The notes beneath the pieces are model-generated. The model searched no databases. It had not been told where the DNA came from and worked only from the letters and a program-made list of their open reading frames with translations. Made by a program: the position numbers and the translations under genes. A stretch of DNA of 7,717 nucleotides from Treponema sp. (GTDB lineage: Bacteria > Spirochaetota > Spirochaetia > Treponematales > Breznakiellaceae). Shown here one piece after another: positions 1 through 5,142 of the stretch (within the stretch, counting starts at the first letter, position 1; every line of letters begins with the position of its first letter). The DNA is taken from NCBI GenBank assembly GCA_031257695.1, contig JAIROB010000160.1, positions 1 through 7,717 of the forward strand. Reading direction: 5' to 3'.

Positions 1-1148
1 GCGATACGGTCCGCAAGCATCAAGGGGAGGGTGTTGCACAGGGCAATCAGCCGGTCATAGTTCCCCGCTTTTTCATAATAGCTGATGGCGTCCATTTTCT
101 GGTTGTTCGCTTCGCACCAAGCCGCGGTTTTATTCCACACCTCTTTTTTTTCATCCTCCGGTATTTCATCCTGCCTGGTTTTCAGGTAATCAAGAAAAAG
201 ATGATGGATATGATACTGGTTTTGATAGGTGTCGAACCTGACAAAAGAATCGATGCCGCCCATTTCGTTGATAAGCTCCGGGCCCCCGGCAAGATCCTTC
301 AGCAGTTCCGGAAATAAATGATCGATAAGGGACATTTTTATCAGGAACCGCTGCATGGCCCCGGACATGGCGCCCATAACCTCGCTTTCTATGAGCATGA
401 AAATATTCTTTTTCATGGCTTGGGGCACGTAGGGCGTGCCCGGAAGGGCGTTTTTCAGGGAAAGCCCCGCGAGGTGTATGGCAAAGGCCCAGCCTTCAGT
501 GTCGTGATATACAGACGAAAGGGTTTCAGGGCTTGGCTTTATATCCTGCATACTGAAATAGTCGGTCATTTCTTCCCGGCTAAAGCGGAGATCCTCCTCG
601 GCAATCCGCCCCAGGGTCCCCTTGGAGAGGAATTTCATGGTGTTGATCCGCGGTTCGTTCCTGCTGATGAGGATAGAAGTGATGCCGGGAAAGGGCGCGC
701 TGAAAGACTTTTCCAGGAAACGCAGAACCGCGGGATTTTGTACCAGGTGGCAGTCATCGTAGACAAGGATGGTTCGGACGTTGGGGGACACTTCCTCCAG
801 GGGGATAATCATGTACCGCTCAAACTGGCGCTCGGTTTCCGGAAAGTCGATTTTCTCAAGCCGGGCCGCGGCCTTCGGATTGGACAGGGCAACCCCGGCT
901 ATAAAATTCTCCCAGAAACGGCTGGTAACATTGTCCCGCTCGGAAAACTGCATCCAACTGGTTGGCGCCTGGTACTTTTGGACAAACGAATACACAGCGT
1001 AGGTTTTGCCGTACCCCGCCCCTGCGACGACAAGGACCAGAGGGTTTTGCACGGCCCTTTCCAAAAGAACGTCTACACGGGGCCTTGCCAGATATGCCTG
1101 GTTTCCGGGTGACAGAGGAATGTTGCTCTGAAACAGCCGTTCCGTCAT
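1..1148 (-). CDS. LuxR/MalT-like ATP-dependent transcriptional regulator (LAL type), N-terminal part; 3' end beyond window
   Basis: I translated this gene by hand from the minus strand; about 382 codons are open with no stop before position 1. The N-terminus has an ARPRVD motif near residue 21, typical of the segment ahead of the P-loop in MalT-like proteins. Walker A is AGAGYGKT (residues 42-49) and a Walker B-like ILVYDD follows at 127-132. ILISRNEPR near residue 160 and an HHLFLDYL segment further on also fit the STAND NTPase core of large LuxR-family (LAL) regulators. Such proteins bind ATP and an inducer, oligomerise and activate transcription through a C-terminal LuxR helix-turn-helix. 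That C-terminal part, expected several hundred residues on, is outside the window, so DNA binding cannot be confirmed here. The ATG at 1148 is chosen because it is the first in-frame start before the conserved N-terminus. Its Shine-Dalgarno (GAGAGG, 1163-1168) is 14 nt away, which is long. The inducer and targets are unknown. Confidence 0.88.
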   Translation of the reverse strand, partial: MTERLFQSNIPLSPGNQAYLARPRVDVLLERAVQNPLVLVVAGAGYGKTYAVYSFVQKYQAPTSWMQFSERDNVTSRFWENFIAGVALSNPKAAARLEKIDFPETERQFERYMIIPLEEVSPNVRTILVYDDCHLVQNPAVLRFLEKSFSAPFPGITSILISRNEPRINTMKFLSKGTLGRIAEEDLRFSREEMTDYFSMQDIKPSPETLSSVYHDTEGWAFAIHLAGLSLKNALPGTPYVPQAMKKNIFMLIESEVMGAMSGAMQRFLIKMSLIDHLFPELLKDLAGGPELINEMGGIDSFVRFDTYQNQYHIHHLFLDYLKTRQDEIPEDEKKEVWNKTAAWCEANNQKMDAISYYEKAGNYDRLIALCNTLPLMLADRI

Positions 1149-1159
1149 TTCAGTCTCAT
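1145..1159 (-). other. Possible 4-codon leader cistron (MRLK) overlapping the regulator start
   Basis: On the minus strand an ATG at 1159 reads M-R-L-K-stop. Its TGA (1147-1145) overlaps the regulator ATG (1148-1146) in an ATGA arrangement. GAGAGG (1168-1163) ends 3 nt before this ATG and AGGAGG (1177-1172) ends 12 nt before it, so both lie nearer to it than to the regulator ATG. This arrangement would permit termination-reinitiation coupling, but it could also be chance. There is no evidence of translation. Confidence 0.25.
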
Positions 1160-1337
1160 TTTCCTCTCGCTCCTCCTGCCTTACGCAACTCCCGTTTGAG
1201 CCGGTTTCAAAACCCGGTCGGCGCAAGCCCCCTGGACTGACCAACCGGTGTCTGGAAAATGGTCAAATGCCTGTTTGTTTCCCCCTCCAAGGCTGCTCTT
1301 TCAAAGTCGGCGTGTTTGGAAAATTTCTAATAGCGAA
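1149..1337 (-). other. 5' leader of the LuxR/MalT-like gene (no gene seen)
   Basis: This stretch separates the predicted transcription start from the regulator ATG. It carries two purine-rich Shine-Dalgarno-like segments near its end (1163-1168 and 1172-1177). A short imperfect inverted repeat, CCGGTTT with AAACCCGG, lies around 1201-1217. I compared it by eye with the c-di-GMP-I riboswitch pattern and found no convincing match. No protein-like frame is visible. Confidence 0.4.
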
Positions 1338-1366
1338 ACTATAATCCTTTCTATATAACTTGTCAA
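1338..1366 (-). promoter_or_regulatory. Sigma70-type promoter for the LuxR/MalT-like gene
   Basis: Read on the minus strand there is a perfect -35 box TTGACA (1366-1361), exactly 17 bp of spacer, and a -10 box TATAGT (1343-1338) with one mismatch to TATAAT. The local sequence is AT-rich, unlike the GC-rich flanks. Transcription would start near 1331, giving a leader of roughly 180 nt before the ATG at 1148. This is the best promoter match in the window. Confidence 0.75.
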
Positions 1367-1440
1367 TGCCGTCTCCCCCCCATGGACTCAAGATGGGTTA
1401 GCGGGGACGCACTAAAACCTTGTCTGGGGATCCTGTCGAC

Positions 1441-1487
1441 TGGAAAAAGCACGGGGCCCTCCGGTGGCCCCTCCCGTGCTTTTTCCA
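1441..1487. terminator. Bidirectional Rho-independent terminator hairpin
   Basis: Perfect 15-bp arms TGGAAAAAGCACGGG (1441-1455) and CCCGTGCTTTTTCCA (1473-1487) flank a 17-nt loop that can pair further (GGGGCC with GGCCCC). Each orientation ends in a T5 tract after a GC-rich stem, so it should work both ways. No plus-strand gene lies upstream. Its likely role is to stop minus-strand transcription from the 1809-2276 gene before the regulator promoter at 1338-1366. Confidence 0.75.
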
Positions 1488-1562
1488 CGGAAGCCGCTTG
1501 CGCGGCATAGTAGAGACCCCCATGACACAGTGTGTGTGCGTCCCCGATCCGTCCAGGAGTCC

Positions 1563-1588
1563 ATGGGGGGCCTTGGGGCGCGGGGCTT
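1563..1588. repeat. GC-rich intergenic direct repeat, copy 1
   Basis: The core GGGCGCGGGGCTT at 1576-1588 is identical to 1667-1679, and the flanking AT-G6-C-T sequence also matches with small indels. The copies are 91 bp apart. The setting next to a RAYT-like gene recalls REP-type repeats, but that assignment is inference. Confidence 0.45.
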
Positions 1589-1653
1589 TTGTTTCCACCG
1601 CCACCTCCTTCAACTTTGTATGGGCGCAGCCCCGTGCCGCGGAAAGCGAGCCC

Positions 1654-1679
1654 ATAGGGGGGCTTTGGGCGCGGGGCTT
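1654..1679. repeat. GC-rich intergenic direct repeat, copy 2
   Basis: Second copy of the repeat at 1563-1588, with the same 13-bp core at 1667-1679. Just upstream, GCCCATAGGGGGG (1650-1662) reappears in inverted orientation at 7586-7598, in the other GC-rich non-coding stretch of the window. Confidence 0.45.
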
Positions 1680-1808
1680 GCGGTGTGGGGTTTGTGTGAT
1701 AGCGGCCCTATGCTGCGGGAAGACGGGTTTGACAGATCTTCCCCTTGGAAAATCTTGTAGGCGGCGTGAACTCGGGGTTTGGAGCGGCTCAGGGCGGTAT
1801 AGCCCCGA

Positions 1809-2276
1809 TTAGCCGGACGCAGGGGGCCGGAGAGCGGGGGAAACGGCGGAAAACCGGGGGGCGCGGCCCCGTTTCCGCCTACGGGGTCTGTCCCTGTGCT
1901 CCGCCCCAGCCCCAAGCGCCGCCTCAGCTCCCACATCCGTCGGCGCCTCCCCCTCCAGTATCGCCGACCAATACCGGTCCCCCCACATATGCCCCGTCCG
2001 CCCCGACAGCGCGGAGTACCGCTGAGCGAAGGTCTGTTTCAGCCACTGCATGATGGCTGGAAGCTCCAGCCCGTCTTCCGGCTTGATATAGAACCTAAGC
2101 TGGTCCGCGCCAAACCGGAGGCCCCGGACCTGGAAAGCGAAGCGGAGCGTGGTTTCCCTGAAAACCCCGGAAAAGAGAGCGGCGGCCCCGGACAGGCTGA
2201 GGATCTGCTCCCGGTTGTTGATTTGGGAGCGGATCTCATACCACACCCCCTGTGCTAATATACGTTTCTGTCTCAT
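1809..2276 (-). CDS. REP-associated tyrosine transposase (RAYT)-like protein lacking catalytic motifs
   Basis: This 155-aa protein has the layout of an IS200/RAYT-type protein. It starts with a basic MRQKRIL segment and GVWYEIRSQINNRE (residues 10-23), then IMQWLKQTFAQRY (75-87), GRTGHMWGDRYW (92-103) and an ILEGE motif (106-110). RAYTs are Y1/HUH single-strand endonucleases that act on REP hairpins. The catalytic HUH (usually HFH before a hydrophobic strand) should fall near residues 59-61, but Q-L-R is found before FYIKPEDG. The helix that normally carries the catalytic tyrosine is also missing; the protein ends in a basic, Pro/Ala-rich tail. It should therefore be unable to cut DNA, though it may still bind it. 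The start fits the family; its AGGGG ribosome site is only 2 nt from the ATG and lies in a small hairpin (2279-2291). It could be a domesticated protein or a decaying relic; the clean frame favours the former. Confidence 0.6.
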   Translation of the reverse strand: MRQKRILAQGVWYEIRSQINNREQILSLSGAAALFSGVFRETTLRFAFQVRGLRFGADQLRFYIKPEDGLELPAIMQWLKQTFAQRYSALSGRTGHMWGDRYWSAILEGEAPTDVGAEAALGAGAEHRDRPRRRKRGRAPRFSAVSPALRPPASG

Positions 2277-2278
2277 AT

Positions 2279-2291
2279 CCCCTATACGGGG
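2279..2291 (-). promoter_or_regulatory. Small hairpin covering the ribosome site of the RAYT-like gene
   Basis: On the minus strand CCCC (2291-2288), a 5-nt loop and GGGG (2282-2279) form a short GC hairpin ending two bases before the ATG. The only purine-rich ribosome site for the gene is inside the 3' arm. If formed, it would lower translation. The stem is only 4 bp, so this is tentative. Confidence 0.3.
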
Positions 2292-2436
2292 GCGAAACGT
2301 TGTTTTGCTTTAGTCGGAGTGAAAAAAATCATCAAAAAACTACGGAACAAGGACAGGGCGCCTTTCGCCGGCAAGCAATCTTTTGCGGGTCAAGTTTAGC
2401 GTAACAGGAGGGCTTTGTTTTAAGCAATCGAAAACG

Positions 2437-2772
2437 CTACTCTTCTACGATGCTGGCTAGTATCCTGGCTAGGGACTGGTCCACGGCTTGATGAATGAGG
2501 GTGGAAAAAATATCAAGGTATTTCAAGGTGTCACTGTCTTCTTTAGAACCGGTCTCGGCGGGTTTCAGAAGTTCGTATACGTCAACTTCCAGCACGTTCG
2601 CAATATTTATCAGGGTATCCATATAGGGCCACTTGTTGCCCCGCTCAATGTCGCTCAGGAAGGGAATGGAGATTCCGGCTTTTTCTGCCAACGCAGCCTG
2701 GGACATGGCCCTCAGTCCACGGTACAATTTGAGGTTCTTGGCCAAAATAGCTCGTACTTCCTTTACCTCCAT
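2437..2772 (-). CDS. XRE-family helix-turn-helix transcriptional regulator
   Basis: This 111-aa protein is a single-domain Cro/CI (HTH_3)-type DNA-binding protein. The domain spans about residues 10-69: LAKNLKLYRG, then SQAALAEKAG (24-33) as the first HTH helix, SIPFLSDIERG (35-45) as the recognition helix region, and TLINIANVLEVDVYELL closing the fold. The remaining ~40 residues are acidic then amphipathic (IFSTLIHQAVDQSLARIL) and may serve in dimerisation. I chose the ATG at 2772 rather than 2805 because GAGG lies 9 nt upstream; the 2805 ATG has no ribosome site and would add 11 residues outside the fold. The gene is divergent from the lipoprotein cassette starting at 3019, sharing a 246-bp spacer, so autoregulation and control of the cassette are plausible. 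No ligand domain is present. Confidence 0.85.
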   Translation of the reverse strand: MEVKEVRAILAKNLKLYRGLRAMSQAALAEKAGISIPFLSDIERGNKWPYMDTLINIANVLEVDVYELLKPAETGSKEDSDTLKYLDIFSTLIHQAVDQSLARILASIVEE

Positions 2773-2852
2773 GCTATCAATCCTCACAGATGAATGGCCT
2801 GCCATTCTGTAAATAGTATCTTATGAGCTTGACAAACATACAAACATCATAG

Positions 2853-2870
2853 AGAATGGTATTCTATAAT
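2853..2870 (+). promoter_or_regulatory. Candidate promoter -10 with overlapping inverted repeat in the divergent spacer
   Basis: A perfect TATAAT lies at 2865-2870 in plus orientation, with only a weak -35 (CAAACA, 2841-2846, 18 bp away). AGAAT-GGT-ATTCT, an inverted repeat at 2853-2865, directly abuts it and would suit a small repressor such as the neighbouring XRE protein. A TTGACA at 2829-2834 has only a poor partner (GAGAAT, 2852-2857, 17 bp away). If used, the TATAAT would give a leader of about 140 nt before 3019. Confidence 0.35.
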
Positions 2871-2962
2871 TCATTGAGAATTATTAGCTTGTTCCGAAAA
2901 CTCAAGTTCAGGAACTGCCGCCTATTGCTTCCCTTATATAAAGGGGGCGTATGTTGTTTTCC

Positions 2963-3004
2963 GAACCAGGCAGGGGACCTTATCCGGGGCCTTAGCCCTG
3001 GTTC
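2963..3004 (+). promoter_or_regulatory. Inverted repeat in the leader just before the first lipoprotein gene
   Basis: GAACCAGG (2963-2970) pairs with CCTGGTTC (2997-3004), enclosing 26 nt. The right arm ends 2 nt before the AAGGAG ribosome site (3007-3012) of the gene at 3019. In RNA the stem could influence access to that site. No terminator-like U tract follows, so it is more likely a leader structure than a terminator. Confidence 0.35.
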
Positions 3005-3018
3005 AAAAGGAGTGTTTT

Positions 3019-3597
3019 ATGAAAATTTCCGGGAAAAACAAAGAGGCGCCGGCGCTGCCGGTCATCGTGCTGGCCGCCATTGTTACGGCGGCTCTGTTTT
3101 CAGCCTGCGCGTCGGCGCCGGCAGGGGGCTCCCGGCCGGACTGGGTACTGAACCCTCCGGAGGATGCGGACACTATCTACGGTATCGGCGCCATGACATC
3201 GGCGAATGAGTCCGTGGGCTGGAAAGCCGCGGAAAACCGGGCGCGCGCTTCTATCTCGTACCAACTCGACGCTTTGGTGGAAGGCATGCAGACCGATTAC
3301 CAGACCCAAATCGGCGCCGCTGACATTACCGAGGTGCAGGAAGTTTTTGAAGATATCAACCGCCAGCTTACCTCCAACGCTATAGGCGGAGCCAAAATCG
3401 TCAAACGGGGGGTAGCGGGGAGGGATACCTATTACGCGCTGGCCTCCTACTCCACGGCGGCGGTAAAGGCCGATGTGCAAAACCAGCTTGAAGCGGCGGC
3501 CCTCAAAGGGGTAAAGATGAATTCCCAGGCAGCGCTCGAATCGCTGGACGCAAATTTGGCCAAAAAATCCAAGCCCGTCATCGTGGATAAGGATTAA
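3019..3597 (+). CDS. Small LPP20-like lipoprotein
   Basis: This 192-aa precursor has a basic N-terminus (KISGKNK), a hydrophobic stretch from about residue 12 and a lipobox-like FSAC with the acylated cysteine at position 30. Spirochaetal lipoboxes tolerate such variation. The mature part starts with a short Ala/Gly/Ser linker, then RPDWVLNPP (39-47) and YGIGAM (54-59), followed by a long AENRARASISYQL helix. That order is the signature of the LPP20 domain (Helicobacter Lpp20, Vibrio FlgP). The domain reaches about residue 165; the C-terminus is helical and lysine-rich. AAGGAG lies 6 nt before the ATG. It is the first gene of the four-gene cassette and 79 bp precede the next gene. Family members are membrane-anchored lipoproteins with mostly structural or unknown roles; a specific function cannot be assigned. 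Confidence 0.8.
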   Translation: MKISGKNKEAPALPVIVLAAIVTAALFSACASAPAGGSRPDWVLNPPEDADTIYGIGAMTSANESVGWKAAENRARASISYQLDALVEGMQTDYQTQIGAADITEVQEVFEDINRQLTSNAIGGAKIVKRGVAGRDTYYALASYSTAAVKADVQNQLEAAALKGVKMNSQAALESLDANLAKKSKPVIVDKD

Positions 3598-3676
3598 GTC
3601 CCGCCACAGGCCCCGAAACGCTTCGCCGAAAACGAAACTCTTCCGGGGTCGAAAGCGTGGCTTTCAAATTTATAGA

Positions 3677-5017
3677 ATGAATATGATAAAGCGATTTTTG
3701 TATATGCTCTCCTGCCTTGGGGCGGTTTCCTGTGCCGCTTCGGCAGCGCGGGAAACCTATGTGCCGCCAACCCTGGAACTGATCGGCGCCACCCCGGCCC
3801 AGCGGCCCGCATGGGTGGATGAAACCCCAAAAAGCCCCAGCCTCATCTATTTTGTCGGCATGGCCGAGCGCGGCGACGAGGCGGAGGCCCGCGAAGCCGC
3901 CCGCAGGAACGGCGCCGCCCAAGCCGCCGGTTTCTACGGCAGCCTGATTCAGGGAGAGTCTGTGGAACACACGGTGTGGAGCGCGTCATCCGGCAAAACC
4001 CTCCAGGATTACATCAACATTGACGACACCCTGTCCAGTTATATCAACACAACCATAGCCGAGGTGAGCGATGCCGCGTACTACACCGAATATTACCGCA
4101 GCCGCACGAACCAAAGGTCATTCAAGGTGTGGGCGCTCTGTCAAATTTCCCGCGCCAAGGCGGAGGCGGATATTGCCAACTTTGCGCGGAATATCTCCGA
4201 ACCTTACGGCAACCTCCTTTCCGGTATGCCCACCGTGCAGGCGGCGCTGACCATCTACGGCACGATCCTTGCGGCGCTGGACGCTAACCCCCTGCACAAG
4301 GCCGTGGCGTACTACGGTAGCGAAGCAAAACGGGTAAACCTCTTTCATTACCTTGAAGTGGAGACACAGAAGCTGGTCGCAAGCATTACCGTTGAGCCCA
4401 TTCCGGCAATCACCATAATGAAAAACGACAGCGTTGTTGTCAGCGCCGTCATCACATCAAGCGTGATGGATCTGGGCCCGCTTGAGTGCAGCCTGGAGAT
4501 ATACGGAGCAGACGCAAAAACGCCGGTGGCGCGTTCTTCGGCAACGAGCGTGAGGTCAGCACTCCTGTTCAGGATAGACGCCCACAGGCTTCCGTTGGGC
4601 AGCTACACCGCCGGGATTAAGGCTCTGGGAAAATACCCTGTGGGACAGGCGTCGATTGAGGTAACGCCGGTTCAGGCGGCGCTGCAATTCATGGGAAATA
4701 GTATAGAAGAAAACGAACGCGGCGTGCTGCGCCGGAGCGTGGAACAGGCTTTGCAGCAGTACGGAGCCCCGGCGCAGATTGCTGATACGGCGGACCGTTA
4801 CGCAGTGGCGATCACCCTGGAGGCGGCTCAACAAAGCTCTCTTCTGGTGGCGGGGACAGTGGAGCTTTCATTTACACTGGACGGAAAAAGCCTGGTCACA
4901 TCGGGACGGAAGCACATTTCCGAAACGAATCAGGGCCGGTTTGCCGCCAAAGCGGCGGAGCATATCCGCGGGTATGAAGAGTTTTTTAGAGAGGTCGGCA
5001 AAAGCCTGGATCAATAA
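3677..5017 (+). CDS. Lipoprotein with LPP20-like N-terminal domain and two further domains
   Basis: This 446-aa predicted lipoprotein has a short signal (IKRFLYMLSCLG) and a lipobox-like AVSC with cysteine 19. Residues 43-47 RPAWV and YFVGMAE (about 58-64) followed by a charged, Ala-rich helix (AEAREAARRNGAAQAAG) repeat the LPP20 pattern of the preceding gene; this domain appears to reach about residue 165. The middle (about 225-325) is rich in alternating hydrophobic residues and looks like a beta-sandwich. The C-terminal part (about 330-446) starts FMGNSIEENERG and ends with a helix, KAAEHIRGYEEFFREVG; I do not recognise it firmly. The ATG at 3677 is used, but ATG 3683 is equally possible; neither has a purine-rich ribosome site, unlike its three neighbours. 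It is probably a periplasmic partner of the flanking lipoprotein and CsgG-like gene products. Confidence 0.75.
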   Translation: MNMIKRFLYMLSCLGAVSCAASAARETYVPPTLELIGATPAQRPAWVDETPKSPSLIYFVGMAERGDEAEAREAARRNGAAQAAGFYGSLIQGESVEHTVWSASSGKTLQDYINIDDTLSSYINTTIAEVSDAAYYTEYYRSRTNQRSFKVWALCQISRAKAEADIANFARNISEPYGNLLSGMPTVQAALTIYGTILAALDANPLHKAVAYYGSEAKRVNLFHYLEVETQKLVASITVEPIPAITIMKNDSVVVSAVITSSVMDLGPLECSLEIYGADAKTPVARSSATSVRSALLFRIDAHRLPLGSYTAGIKALGKYPVGQASIEVTPVQAALQFMGNSIEENERGVLRRSVEQALQQYGAPAQIADTADRYAVAITLEAAQQSSLLVAGTVELSFTLDGKSLVTSGRKHISETNQGRFAAKAAEHIRGYEEFFREVGKSLDQ

Positions 5018-5035
5018 GGACCCGGCAAGCCATAA

Positions 5036-5051
5036 GGAACTGTACAGTTCC
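5036..5051. promoter_or_regulatory. Perfect 16-bp palindrome, candidate operator
   Basis: GGAACTGTACAGTTCC is its own reverse complement over all 16 bases. It lies in the 125-bp gap between the 446-aa lipoprotein gene and the CsgG-like gene, 19 bp after the first stop codon and 91 bp before the next ATG. It could be a dimeric repressor or activator site. As RNA it would form only a 6-bp stem with no U tract, so a terminator is unlikely. No clear promoter was recognised beside it. Confidence 0.5.
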
Positions 5052-5130
5052 CAAGCGGTGTTTGCCGCCACATAAAATTGGCCGAATACATACCGGTCCG
5101 CCACCTATGAATTGGAACAAATTCACCGTT

Positions 5131-5137
5131 AAGGAGG
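5131..5137 (+). promoter_or_regulatory. Ribosome site that fixes the start of the CsgG-like gene
   Basis: AAGGAGG lies 5 nt before the ATG at 5143. The frame is open from an ATG at 5062, but that start and the ATG at 5107 lack any ribosome site and would put 27 or 12 polar residues ahead of an evident signal peptide. The 5143 start is therefore preferred. Confidence 0.85.
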
Positions 5138-5142
5138 ATTAT

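Larger units (their letters stand above)
1488..1808. other. GC-rich intergenic stretch without a convincing gene
   Basis: Several open frames cross this stretch on both strands, but they are rich in Arg, Pro, Gly and Cys, share no recognisable motif and lack good ribosome sites. I treat them as products of high GC content. The stretch contains a direct repeat (1563-1588 and 1654-1679), an inverted pair CCCCCATG (1517-1524) with CATGGGGG (1562-1569), and GGCGCAGCCCCG (1623-1634). That last motif recurs inverted near 7612-7623. Confidence 0.5.

Noticed and set aside
318..1112. Long plus-strand open frame of 264 codons opposite the regulator
   Set aside because: It mirrors the LuxR/MalT-like gene, whose minus-strand product has Walker A and B motifs. 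The plus-strand product has no recognisable domain.
1149..1337. Riboswitch in the regulator leader
   Set aside because: The conserved pattern of the c-di-GMP-I aptamer could not be matched by eye; a covariance search would be needed.
1420..1812. Plus- and minus-strand open frames across 1398-1936 outside the RAYT-like gene
   Set aside because: They run through the terminator hairpin and repeats, have Arg/Pro/Cys-rich low-complexity products, and lack ribosome sites and known motifs.
1610..1936. Possible frameshift giving the RAYT-like protein a different Pro-rich C-terminus
   Set aside because: The minus-1 frame reads a Pro/Gly-rich segment that looks plausible, but the native frame also ends in a similar tail with a clean stop, so a frameshift is not needed.
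5036..5051. Rho-independent terminator between the lipoprotein and CsgG-like genes
   Set aside because: The palindrome gives only a short AU/GC stem and no T tract follows.
5062..5142. Upstream extension of the CsgG-like gene to the ATG at 5062
   Set aside because: No ribosome site there, and it would bury the signal peptide behind 27 polar residues; AAGGAGG at 5131 supports 5143.
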